Below, in pieces: positions 1-6,840 of a stretch of DNA of 31,320 nt. How positions within the stretch are numbered: the first letter of the stretch is position 1; the number at the start of each line of letters is the position of its first letter. The stretch is from IMG/VR virus record IMGVR_UViG_3300046740_000204, positions 1 through 31,320 of that record. One strand, 5' to 3'. Origin of the DNA: a virus. The notes below the pieces were generated by a model, which saw only the letters and a program-made list of their open reading frames with translations, searched no databases and was not told the DNA's origin. A program made the position numbers and the translations under genes.

Positions 1-923
1 AGCTGCTGGATCTGCTGCGGGGTCACGCCCAGGGCCCCCTTGTTCACCTCCTGGATCTGTTGGATCTGTTTCGTATCGATCTTGACGATGCCGCCCGGCA
101 GCAGGTTGGGGTTGAGCAGACACCGCGCCTCCACGCCGCCGCCCAGCGTCGCGCTGGGCACGTCGATCAGTCCCGTCTTGGGCGTGAGGATCGGCACGGT
201 CATGGTCTGCATGGCGAGGGCTTCGTCCTTCCCGATGACATGTAGTTTCCCATTCGTATCGATCCAGATCCGCGCGTCCTTGTGCGCGGCGACGTCCCGC
301 AGGATATCGGCGGGGTTGCCGTGCAGCACCCGTGCGCGCGGGGATTTCTCCTTGCCCAGGTCCATGATCTGGCCCGGCTTCACATCACCCTTCATCGCCT
401 CGGTGGCCGCCTTGATGACGTCCTCCTGGGTCGATCCCTCGAGCAGCAGCGTGTTGATGATCGACCCGGACAGCGCCTGATCGTTCTGCAATGCGTGGAT
501 CTCGACGAAGGTGTCGGTCGCGTTCTGCCGCCCGTGTTTGTAGTAGACGATGGGCCCGGCGAAGATCTTGCCGTATTGCGCGGAACGATAGCCCGCCTCG
601 AGGGCGACGTGGGTCAGCTCCTTCTGCATCCGCCCCAGGATCTCATGCGGGATGTTGTAGACCGTGATCTGGGAAACGTAGGGCAGCAAGAACGTTGCCT
701 GTTCGACACTAAACTCGAAGGCCAGCTCCGACAGGTCGATCGCCTTGTCGCCCGCCGCCGTGCCGACGGTGAGCTTCCAGCGGCGCAGCCACAGCTCCGC
801 GCCCTGCACCTCCGGGTTCTCCGGTCGCGGGGCGCGTTCCACGACCGGCTCGGCGGGCTTCACCACCGCCGGAGGTGATTGCGCTTCTACAATGAGTTTT
901 GGGAGGATGATGTCATCTGCCAT
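1..923 (-). CDS. Baseplate hub protein, N-terminal 307 codons (cut by left window edge)
   Basis: The reverse strand is open from an ATG at 923 to the window edge, so the C-terminus is missing. After a Pro/Glu-rich leader of about 40 residues comes a region starting LRRWKLTVG and including LSELAFEFSVEQAT, ITVYNIP, ELTHVALEAGY and YGKIFAGPIVYYKHGRQNATDT. This is the usual pattern of phage baseplate hub proteins (gp27/gpD-like beta domains that sit at the tail tip). The family is recognised by pattern, not by a search. The ATG overlaps the end of the tail-chaperone fusion frame by 11 bases, and GGAGG lies about 12 bases upstream. No tape-measure gene separates it from the chaperone, which is unusual. 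Confidence 0.72.
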   Translation of the reverse strand, partial: MADDIILPKLIVEAQSPPAVVKPAEPVVERAPRPENPEVQGAELWLRRWKLTVGTAAGDKAIDLSELAFEFSVEQATFLLPYVSQITVYNIPHEILGRMQKELTHVALEAGYRSAQYGKIFAGPIVYYKHGRQNATDTFVEIHALQNDQALSGSIINTLLLEGSTQEDVIKAATEAMKGDVKPGQIMDLGKEKSPRARVLHGNPADILRDVAAHKDARIWIDTNGKLHVIGKDEALAMQTMTVPILTPKTGLIDVPSATLGGGVEARCLLNPNLLPGGIVKIDTKQIQQIQEVNKGALGVTPQQIQQ

Positions 924-1571
924 TACGGCGTTTGTCCTCCGCCGCTTCCCGGGCGCGGCGCTCGTTGTCGTGCTTAACCCGCAGCGCCTCGTTGGCCCAG
1001 GCGATGTGTTCCAGGTCGAGCGTGCCGTCGACGATGCTTTCCAGCTTGCACATACCGGCCATCACCGGCTGCATCAGGAAGTCTTCATCGTCAGGGAGGG
1101 TAATCCAGGCGACGTCTCCGTCGGGGTCGTGCCCGTATCGCTGGTCGAGGCAACGGACCCTATATCGAAAAAACCACCCAGGTTCTCCTGGATCACGTTC
1201 CAGCAAACCGCCATCAGATCCGCCAGTGTCAGATCCGTGTATTGCTCTCGACCGGCGGCGGCGTTCCACATGGGCGGGCTCCATGTGGTCGAGCCGTTCG
1301 AGCCCTCGCGCCGTCGCGTGACCGAGAGGCATTTGTTGACCAGGATGTTGACCTTGTCTTCCTCCATGTCCGCGAAGGCATCGAAGAACGGCAGCATGAA
1401 CCCGAGCTGCCGGGAGGCCACGTCCATGCCCGCTGGCCCGCCAGGCACCATGGCGAGCTGAACCATGGGCCCGAACAGGGGCCCCAGCCCGCGCATCAAA
1501 TGGAGCTGCTCGCGGGCATTCATCTTGTCGACCCGGTAGGTATGCCCCCCGGTTTCAAATTCACCAGCCAT
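913..1571 (-). CDS. Tail assembly chaperone, long frameshift product (GT-type fusion)
   Basis: Predicted -1 frameshift product: 135 residues from the ATG at 1571 to the slippery site, then 84 residues in the overlapping frame to the stop at 913, giving about 219 aa. The second frame carries EDFLMQPVMAGM, SIVDGTLDLEHIAWANEAL and a charged C-terminal tail, a pattern common in the second protein encoded after phage tail chaperones. It has no convincing start codon of its own: the only ATG upstream, at 1332, lies deep inside the first frame and has a poor leader. In lambda-type phages the long form binds the tape measure and the short form binds tail-tube protein. That role is inferred here from position and architecture. 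Confidence 0.62.
1074..1571 (-). CDS. Tail assembly chaperone, short product (G-type)
   Basis: 165 aa starting MAGEFETGGHTYRVDKMNA, with the ATG one base after the tail-tube gene's stop. The N-terminal beta strand followed by helices (REQLHLMRGLGPLFGPM; RQLGFMLPFFDAFADM) and the position between tube and baseplate genes fit phage tail assembly chaperones. The last 30 residues after the slippery site (Ser/Thr/Pro-rich, ending TMKTS) look like a low-complexity tail, as expected for the non-shifted product. It would act in the host cytoplasm, keeping tail proteins competent for assembly around the tape measure. The family call rests on position and layout. Confidence 0.65.
   Translation of the reverse strand: MAGEFETGGHTYRVDKMNAREQLHLMRGLGPLFGPMVQLAMVPGGPAGMDVASRQLGFMLPFFDAFADMEEDKVNILVNKCLSVTRRREGSNGSTTWSPPMWNAAAGREQYTDLTLADLMAVCWNVIQENLGGFFDIGSVASTSDTGTTPTETSPGLPSLTMKTS
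1167..1173 (-). promoter_or_regulatory. Slippery heptamer T_TTT_TTC for -1 frameshift
   Basis: On the coding strand the zero-frame codons read GGT TTT TTC, giving the X_XXY_YYZ heptamer T_TTT_TTC. A one-base slip back moves ribosomes from the 165-aa frame into the frame that ends at 913. The next codons after the slip are CGA TAT AGG. The phase was checked: zero-frame codons start at positions 2 mod 3, and the downstream frame at 0 mod 3 on this strand, which is exactly -1. A stimulatory RNA structure was not worked out. Confidence 0.7.
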
Positions 1572-1572
1572 G

Positions 1573-2043
1573 TTACGCCGCCTGTTGCAGTGTCGCGCCC
1601 ATCGTGCCGTCGCCGAAGATCATGTCGATGCGACCGGCGTCGAAGATCCACTCCATCGTGCCGCCCTCTTTGGCGAACGTGACGTTGGGGAACTTCTGGA
1701 AGGCGCACTGGCTGCACGAGATCTGATCGCCCCGGGCCGGGTCGGAGATCACGATGGTGTTCTGCCCCCACAGCGCCGAGCTGACCCGTTGCAGGTCATA
1801 CATCTGTTGCAGGAGCTGGTTGGTGCCGGAGGTCTTGAGGAAACGAATGGTCACCGTGCCACCGTTACCGGCATGCAACGAATGCATCACGCATCCGTCC
1901 GAGCCGATCGTCATGGTGCTCTTGTTCTCGAGCATGGCGATGGAGATGCCCTCCTCCGCCGTGCACGAGCCGTAGCCCAGGGCGAACGATCCCCCCGGGC
2001 CGACGATGGTGGCCGATACGTCAACGAAACTATACGTCGCCAT
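1573..2043 (-). CDS. Tail tube protein, DUF3277 family
   Basis: 156 aa starting MATYSFVDVSATIVGPGG. Motifs such as SFALGYG, AEEGISIAM, STMTIGSDG, MHSLHAGN, GTVTIRFLKTS, SSALWGQN, CSQCAFQKFPNVTFAKEGG and WIFDA follow the DUF3277 family, the inner tube protein of many myoviruses. I chose the ATG at 2043 because AGGAG lies six bases upstream; a longer frame to 2085 lacks such a site. The gene overlaps the end of the holin-like gene by 14 bases and is followed one base later by the tail chaperone, the usual tube-to-chaperone order. The two Cys residues in CSQCAF are a noticeable pair. Confidence 0.88.
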   Translation of the reverse strand: MATYSFVDVSATIVGPGGSFALGYGSCTAEEGISIAMLENKSTMTIGSDGCVMHSLHAGNGGTVTIRFLKTSGTNQLLQQMYDLQRVSSALWGQNTIVISDPARGDQISCSQCAFQKFPNVTFAKEGGTMEWIFDAGRIDMIFGDGTMGATLQQAA

Positions 2044-2305
2044 CTTTTTCTCCTGGGTTGTCGGGTGGTCTCGGGGGCGCGCCATGCGCCGCGAGTAACA
2101 GTGCGAGGATCGCGGCCAGGGCTTCGGCCCAGATCTCGCGCGCGAGCTGACCGAAGCTGGAGCACTCCCCTATTTTGAGTTCCCCTGACAGGAACAGGAA
2201 GTAACAGGTGGCACTACCCGCGAGCGTCGCGAGAACCTGGGCCAGTGTCACCAGCGCGAGAAGGTAAAAGCACGCCCGCAACATGTTGAATGGCGGACGT
2301 GACAA
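2030..2305 (-). CDS. Holin-like small membrane protein
   Basis: About 91 aa from a TTG at 2305 (AGGAG seven bases upstream), or 84 aa from the ATG at 2284. It shows a long hydrophobic stretch (ACFYLLALVTLAQVLATLAG and on), a short polar loop with two Cys (GECSSFGQ), a second hydrophobic segment (AEALAAILALLLAAHG) and a charged C-terminal tail rich in Pro, Asp and Lys. Two membrane segments, small size and a place right after the endolysin fit a holin or other lysis-linked membrane protein. No family was firmly recognised; the lysis role is inferred. The gene overlaps the tube gene by 14 bases, so it sits between sheath and tube. Confidence 0.6.
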   Translation of the reverse strand: MSRPPFNMLRACFYLLALVTLAQVLATLAGSATCYFLFLSGELKIGECSSFGQLAREIWAEALAAILALLLAAHGAPPRPPDNPGEKDGDV

Positions 2306-2319
2306 TTCATTTCTCCTGG

Positions 2320-2907
2320 TTACGTCAGGGCTTTTCGGAACTGGTAATAGTAGTCCTCGATCAGCGCGGCCTGATCCAGGCCGTTGACGATCTTGCGCGC
2401 GTTGTAGGGATCCGAGACGTCGTGCGATGCGCTGAAATAATCGGGCAGGCCCACACCAGTGAACCATCCCCGGATCATCCCATCATAAAGCACCAGCGCG
2501 GAGGTCCGATCATCGTAGAGCATCTGATCGGGATAGCGATGCAATTTCGTTTCGACACGGTATCCTTCCCACAGGCGCAACTGGGCCTTGAGGTAGTTCT
2601 CCTCCCAGGTGAGCTGCACGTGCCCGCGCCCGTAGTAACGCTCATTCCAGGGCCCGGTCGGTTCTCCGTAGCTCTTGCCCTCGCCCTGCCCATACTCTTC
2701 GATCGGTCGCATCGTCGCGGCTGACTCGTGGAACGTGGTGGCCAGCGCGTAGCCGAGCCAGTCGTCGCCGTCATTGGGGTTGTCGCGCGCGAAGCGACGC
2801 TCCCAGACGTCCAGCAGCACATTCATCCCATAGACCTGGGACTGGTTGAGACTGCCCGGGAACGGTGCCTCGCGCACCGCGTCGAAGAACCGTTTCCGGT
2901 TGATCAT
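2320..2907 (-). CDS. Endolysin, glycoside hydrolase 19 / chitinase-like lysozyme
   Basis: 195 aa from the ATG at 2907 (MINRKRFFDAVREAPF). The core has ALATTFHESAATMRPIEEYG, GKSYGEP and YYGRGHVQLTWEENY, the layout of GH19-type phage lysozymes: a catalytic Glu in the HES motif, a second acidic residue in the following loop, and the GRG-x-x-QLTW substrate-cleft motif. Such enzymes cut peptidoglycan for host lysis at the end of infection. No signal peptide is visible, so export would need a holin, and a holin-like gene follows 14 bases downstream. The start sits just after the sheath stop. A role as a virion-borne lysozyme is possible because of its place among tail genes. Confidence 0.8.
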   Translation of the reverse strand: MINRKRFFDAVREAPFPGSLNQSQVYGMNVLLDVWERRFARDNPNDGDDWLGYALATTFHESAATMRPIEEYGQGEGKSYGEPTGPWNERYYGRGHVQLTWEENYLKAQLRLWEGYRVETKLHRYPDQMLYDDRTSALVLYDGMIRGWFTGVGLPDYFSASHDVSDPYNARKIVNGLDQAALIEDYYYQFRKALT

Positions 2908-2912
2908 TACAC

Positions 2913-4790
2913 TCACCGATTGACGTTGACGATCACGAACGCACGATGGATCGCGCCCGCGAGCTTGATCGCGCACTGGATCGTCGGCGCGATGCGTTGC
3001 TCACGGATGCTCTGCGGCTGGCTCTCGACCAACGGTGCCCAAACGTAATAGCCTTTGGGCAGCATCTGGCCGTAGGTGAGCTGGCCAAACCCCGGGGCGT
3101 TCCACTGCCCAGGCGCGATCAGGCCGTTCACGACGCCCTGCATCAGAGCATTTTCCGTAGTCGTGACCAGAATGTGCACACCCTGGTTGGTCTGGGGAAT
3201 TTTCGTGGGTGCGGTATAAAGAACGTTGTAAACGTCGGTCTGGATCCGGTTGGCGAGCCAGTCGGTTCCGTGCACCTCATCGAAGAAAAACCCATTCGCC
3301 ATCACGCCTTCTTGCAGGATGGCCGTGTCGTTCGAGTAGTAGACGAAGACGTTGCAGCGTTTCGCCTTCAGGGTCGTCGCCTGGGTCTCGGTCAGCAGCT
3401 CGGCGACGAGGCCGGGCTCCTGTTTGAACTTCAGCGTGATCGTGGTGTTGGAGGCCTCGAAGTCGGTGGTAAACGCCCGCCCGAACGCCGAGCACACCGC
3501 GTAGGGGCTCGAGGTCGAATACTGGCCGAACGTCCGCTCATATCCGTTCGCATGCATCAACGATGCGATATCGAACTCATATGTCGCGTCGAGCACCCGG
3601 GGATCCCCGGTCGTGTAGCCGCAAATGCTGATCGGGTTAGCCCCTTCGATGTAGGCCGACACGGCGAGCTGGTCGGTGACGCTGATCGGCGGATCAGCGG
3701 CGAACACGAGCCCATACCAGCTCGCGTGCGCCCGCAGCGCGATGGCGCATTGCAACGGGGTCTCCGCGCCGATGCCGGGGACCGGGATCGACGCCCCCGA
3801 GATCTCCGTCAGGCCCAGGTGGTCGGAAACGTTGGTGCCGATACCCGCCGGGCCCGCGTAGCCGATCGACGACTGGATGCCGGTCGAGATGCTTTCGAGG
3901 TTGAACCGCGAGCCGTCCCACCAGGCATGCACGCCCTGGATGGCGTCGTTGAGGATCGACGCCACCCCGTTGAGCGTGACGACGTTCTGGAAATTCATCC
4001 CCAGTGTCCCCGCCATCGGCGGGGGCGCGCCGCTGATCGCCGTCAGCCGCAGCGTCGCCGACAGGTCGGTGCCCACGACGGCCACCGGAGGCGCGCCGTA
4101 GGACACCGTGGAGGTCGTCCCGGTGGACGCTGATTTAACCACGAACTGGGAGTTTTCATCGTCCCAGGACATCGTCCCGGCGGCCCCCAGACCCGCTTCC
4201 AGGGCGAAGGCGGCGTCCTCGAAGCCCGCGACCTCATCGGTCGGGTTGATCGTGGTCAGGTTGGTCGCTGGCAGGTCGATCACCGTGCCGTCGATCGTGA
4301 TGCTGAACGTGGCGTCGGCGGTCGACAGCAACGCACCGTGCAGCGTTGTCCGGGCGGTGACGCTGAACGGCCCGCCCTTCAGCGTGCCGGAGGACTCCGA
4401 GACGGTCCGCTCGGTGCCGTCGACGGTGATCTTGAGCGTGCCGTCGACGACCAGGCGCAGCCGGTTGAGCAGCGTGAACGCCTGTGACGGTGAGAACACC
4501 GCGCCGTGCAGCACGGCGTTGGATCCGTTGGGCGCGAACCGTCCGATGTAGAGGATGCTCGGCTGTGGGCGCTGCGAGAAGAAGAGATCCGCCGCCAGGA
4601 ACTCCGGCGCGGTGGATCCGAAATCGGCGGCCACCCCATCGAGGGAGGTATACTCGCGGATCCGCTCGCCCGGGTCGATCGCGCTCGACGATCCGGCGAT
4701 GCACAAAGCGCCGAAATTCCGCAGCGGTGCCGCCACGGGACTCAGATTGATGTCGACGCGAACGACGTCGGAAACATTCAGCCCAGGCAT
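2913..4790 (-). CDS. Contractile tail sheath protein, DUF3383 family
   Basis: 625 aa from the ATG at 4790 (MPGLNVSDVVRVDINLSP), chosen because AAAGGA lies nine bases upstream; an in-frame ATG at 4823 overlaps the preceding gene and has a weaker site. Family pattern: LRNFGALCIAGSS, ERIREYTSLDGVAADFG, APEFLAADLFFSQRPQP, LYIGRFA near the N-terminus, and GYTTGDPRV, FVYYSNDTAILQEGVMANG, WLANRIQTDVYN towards the C-terminus. This is the sheath-like DUF3383 protein and marks the phage as contractile. The middle third (about residues 150-333) holds two related inserted domains, each ending in ISGA plus prolines, which probably face the outside of the tail. Confidence 0.88.
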   Translation of the reverse strand: MPGLNVSDVVRVDINLSPVAAPLRNFGALCIAGSSSAIDPGERIREYTSLDGVAADFGSTAPEFLAADLFFSQRPQPSILYIGRFAPNGSNAVLHGAVFSPSQAFTLLNRLRLVVDGTLKITVDGTERTVSESSGTLKGGPFSVTARTTLHGALLSTADATFSITIDGTVIDLPATNLTTINPTDEVAGFEDAAFALEAGLGAAGTMSWDDENSQFVVKSASTGTTSTVSYGAPPVAVVGTDLSATLRLTAISGAPPPMAGTLGMNFQNVVTLNGVASILNDAIQGVHAWWDGSRFNLESISTGIQSSIGYAGPAGIGTNVSDHLGLTEISGASIPVPGIGAETPLQCAIALRAHASWYGLVFAADPPISVTDQLAVSAYIEGANPISICGYTTGDPRVLDATYEFDIASLMHANGYERTFGQYSTSSPYAVCSAFGRAFTTDFEASNTTITLKFKQEPGLVAELLTETQATTLKAKRCNVFVYYSNDTAILQEGVMANGFFFDEVHGTDWLANRIQTDVYNVLYTAPTKIPQTNQGVHILVTTTENALMQGVVNGLIAPGQWNAPGFGQLTYGQMLPKGYYVWAPLVESQPQSIREQRIAPTIQCAIKLAGAIHRAFVIVNVNR

Positions 4791-4806
4791 GTTGTTTGTT
4801 CCTTTC

Positions 4807-5079
4807 TCAGAATGTTCCGCCATCGATCTCTTGGGTCGATGCGAACTCTATGTTGCCGTCCATTGTCCCCCCGGCGGTCGTCAGCACGGGCACCCAGGCC
4901 GCCATGTAGCGGCCATGGGTGAGACCGTTCTCCGGTGCCTCTTCGATGATGCCCTGCGGGCCGATCGGCCCGCGCGGACCCGGCGGGCCCGCATCCCCCT
5001 TGGGCCCGATGGGGGTCATCGCGTAGACGTCGACCACCAGTGATGGCGGCACCTGACCCAGATAGATCGTTTCACTCAT
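4807..5079 (-). CDS. Small collagen-like fibre protein
   Basis: 90 aa. Residues 25-42 are six Gly-X-Y triplets (GPK GDA GPP GPR GPI GPQ), the pattern of a short collagen triple helix. The C-terminal part has TTAGGTMDGNIEFAS, which resembles the GGTMTG repeat of phage tail fibres and of the large fibres in this window. The protein is probably a trimeric fibre or baseplate-decorating protein. Its ATG overlaps the stop of the upstream gene (ATGA). It lies directly before the sheath gene. There is no known name; the function is inferred from the triplets and the fibre motif. Confidence 0.68.
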   Translation of the reverse strand: MSETIYLGQVPPSLVVDVYAMTPIGPKGDAGPPGPRGPIGPQGIIEEAPENGLTHGRYMAAWVPVLTTAGGTMDGNIEFASTQEIDGGTF

Positions 5080-5477
5080 GCCCGCCTGACTCCTTTCGGG
5101 AACGCCCGCGCCGCGACGTTGGGCACGGCCTCGGGGATGACGCGGCTGTCGGTGACATCGTCGACCACGCGGACATCGCCGCGCAGGATCGTCTGCACCT
5201 GGTTGTCCGCCGTGGTGAGCTGGAGATCCCAGACGCCCGCCTCCGGCAGGTCACGGCAGGTGAACGCCGACAGACTCAGCTCGATGATATTCGGTGCGAT
5301 GACGGAACAACTGATCACGTGCGCCGGGAGCTTCACCGGCTCCTCGCGGATCTCCGCCTTCACCGTGACGGTCGACAGGTCGAAGGGATGTTCCCGCAGC
5401 GTATCGAGCCAGATCAGCACCCGCCAGGCGTAGCTGTCGCCCCGGTAGAGGGTCATGGGCATGCGTCCCGGCATCAT
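5076..5477 (-). CDS. Tail protein with beta-sandwich fold, BppU N-terminal-like
   Basis: 133 aa (MMPGRMPMTLYRGDSYAW). The pattern LYRGDSYAWRVLIW, FDLSTVTVKAEIRE, a middle strand region, then GVWDLQLTTADNQVQTILRGDVRVVDDVT fits the Ig-like domain found in baseplate upper (BppU-like) and fibre-attachment proteins of many phages. It probably attaches or decorates fibres at the tail. The ATG overlaps the upstream stop (ATGA), and internal Met residues at 3-8 give alternative starts. It lies just before the collagen-like gene, forming a two-gene pair of accessory fibre type. Assignment is by pattern only. Confidence 0.5.
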   Translation of the reverse strand: MMPGRMPMTLYRGDSYAWRVLIWLDTLREHPFDLSTVTVKAEIREEPVKLPAHVISCSVIAPNIIELSLSAFTCRDLPEAGVWDLQLTTADNQVQTILRGDVRVVDDVTDSRVIPEAVPNVAARAFPKGVRRA

Positions 5478-6118
5478 GGTTCAATGTCCTCCATGGGAGT
5501 GAGCACGGTGTTGGGGCGCACCCGGATCTCTTGCAGCACGCCGTCCTCGTTGCGCGTGACGACGTCGGCCCCCACGAGGTTCAATACGGGGTAGACACGA
5601 TCGATCTGGTAGCGGAACTCGATCTGCATGTCGGCCCGGTTGATCCACTGCTGGTTGACCAGCTCCGGCCCGCGCGCGAGATCTTGCACGCTCTTGAGCT
5701 TGAGCGGTCGCATGCCCTCCATCTGCTGCGGAATGTAGAGCGCGTCGCGCAGCATGCCCGCGACGTCCTCCGCCTCCGGGCCGTAGAAGGTCACCAGCAC
5801 GGTGAGCGTGGAGTGCCGCCGCATGCGATCGACCCCGAAGCCCGGCGCGCCCTCGAGCATGGCCTGGCCGTCGTGGATGATCTCCGGGAAGTCGTCGACC
5901 TCTTGTTTCATCACCCCGACGCTGCCCCAGGTGACGTCCGCCATGGGCTGCGTCGGCGGGATCGGTTGCCACCTGGGCCGCACCAGATTGCCCGGCAGGC
6001 TGGTGAGGGAGGCGACCATATGTTGCAGAATGCGTTCGATCTCCGCCGACGTCAGGGTCGGCGGAGGCTTCTCCGTCAGGTAGCCGCCCGTGGCGGAGGT
6101 GTTGGCCGATGCGCTCAC
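5474..6118 (-). CDS. Neck terminator / tail completion protein, gp12-like (LIC_12616-type)
   Basis: 214 aa. After a 20-residue polar leader come IERILQHMVASLTSLPGNLVRPRWQPIPP, then VTWGSVGVMKQEVDDFPEI, HSTLTVLVTFYGPEA, MLRDALYIPQQMEGM, LVNQQWINRADMQIEFRYQIDRVYPV. This order (G-N-L-V-R-P-R-W-Q-P motif, FYGP, a RD-L-IPQ motif, the R-x-D pattern) is typical of the neck/tail terminator family that closes the end of the tail tube and joins it to the head. The ATG overlaps the stop of the upstream 78-aa gene. Its position after the gp10-like gene and before tail genes matches a head-tail joining role. Confidence 0.78.
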   Translation of the reverse strand: MSASANTSATGGYLTEKPPPTLTSAEIERILQHMVASLTSLPGNLVRPRWQPIPPTQPMADVTWGSVGVMKQEVDDFPEIIHDGQAMLEGAPGFGVDRMRRHSTLTVLVTFYGPEAEDVAGMLRDALYIPQQMEGMRPLKLKSVQDLARGPELVNQQWINRADMQIEFRYQIDRVYPVLNLVGADVVTRNEDGVLQEIRVRPNTVLTPMEDIEP

Positions 6119-6351
6119 TCGTGCGAGCCGCTCAGCCAGTAGAGCAGCTCGCTGGCCTTGGTCATGGCGATGTTGCGCGCGTTCAGAGTCAATGGGCGGG
6201 TGTTGATCAGCCGGTTGATCTCATCTCGTAACGCTGTCAGATCGTCCTTGATCGGCATCAGATGCCCGGCTTCGCGCGCGGCGTCGGCGGCGGAGGAAAC
6301 GATCTCACCCTTGGCGGCGAGCACCCCAGGCTGTTTGATTTCATCGCTCAT
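6115..6351 (-). CDS. Small helical protein of unknown function
   Basis: 78 aa (MSDEIKQPGVLAAKGE). The sequence looks all-helical: a first helix region around AADAAREAG, then DDLTALRDEINRLINTR and a final helix ARNIAMTKASELLYWLSG. The last helix (R-x-x-A-x-T-K-x-x-E-x-x-x-W-L) resembles the closing helix of Acb2/Tad1-type hairpin proteins, but the match is too short to name it. The gene overlaps both neighbours by four bases (ATGA at each end), so it is translated together with the 125-aa head-tail protein and the neck protein. Confidence 0.65.
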   Translation of the reverse strand: MSDEIKQPGVLAAKGEIVSSAADAAREAGHLMPIKDDLTALRDEINRLINTRPLTLNARNIAMTKASELLYWLSGSHE

Positions 6352-6725
6352 ATGCGTGGCCCCGGTGAGATGTTCTTGATCGTCATCAGGCCCTCGAACT
6401 GAGAGCCGAAATTGTTGAAGCGCGCGACGTTGATCACGATGAAGGTGGTATCGTTCCAGATGACATGATCCGCCCGGGTCAGGTCGGTGGCGGTGGCCAG
6501 CGGGAAGGTGGTCGTGATCTCGTAGGTGCCGCCCGTGCGCGAGGCATCGGTGGTCATGGTCAGGTCGTCACCGCCGGAGGCCTGGATCGATGCGAGAGCG
6601 ATATAACTCTCCGTCTCCCAGGAAACGATCCCATCGTCGCCGACGACCTCGACCGAGCGTTGGATCGTTACCTCATCGCAAAAGTCCGGGTCGAACAGCA
6701 GCTCGCTGACGGTGATGCGTGCCAT
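6348..6725 (-). CDS. Probable head-tail joining protein
   Basis: 125 aa from the ATG at 6725 (MARITVSELLFDPDFCDEV). It has the features of small beta-rich head-tail adaptor proteins: LLFDPDFCDEVTIQR at the N-terminus, VSWETESYIALASIQAS, a central segment with TGGTYEITTTFPL, then ADHVIWNDTTFIVINV and a final LMTIKNI strand. The sequence lies between the gp10-like and the neck terminator genes, where the head-tail connector (SPP1 gp16-type) gene usually sits. I chose this ATG because the longer frame to 6821 is a shadow of the 37-aa gene; the stop of that gene is one base upstream. Confidence 0.62.
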   Translation of the reverse strand: MARITVSELLFDPDFCDEVTIQRSVEVVGDDGIVSWETESYIALASIQASGGDDLTMTTDASRTGGTYEITTTFPLATATDLTRADHVIWNDTTFIVINVARFNNFGSQFEGLMTIKNISPGPRI

Positions 6726-6726
6726 G

Positions 6727-6840
6727 TCATACCCCGCACATATGGCGCAGCCACCAGTCGAAGGCCCGCCAGGTGATCTTGCCCTCGCGCCACAGCGCCT
6801 CGATGCGGCGGTTGTGGGCACGTTGTTCCGGCGACGTCAC
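6727..6840 (-). CDS. 37-aa protein of unknown function
   Basis: The GTG at 6840 overlaps the stop of the gp10-like gene (GTGA), and the frame closes at 6727, one base before the ATG of the next gene. The peptide starts MTSPEQRAHNRRIEALW and continues REGKITWRAFDWWLRHM. The I-x-x-L-W-x-x-G-K-I-T-W-x-A-F-D-x-W-L pattern is a recurrent tiny phage protein in head-tail modules. Tight packing on both sides and the Trp-rich helical pattern support a real gene. Its role is unknown. Confidence 0.65.
   Translation of the reverse strand: MTSPEQRAHNRRIEALWREGKITWRAFDWWLRHMCGV

Noticed and set aside
2946-4133. A 395-aa open frame on the plus strand opposite the sheath
   Set aside because: Antisense shadow of the DUF3383 sheath; Arg-rich composition, no recognised motif, no ribosome-binding site.
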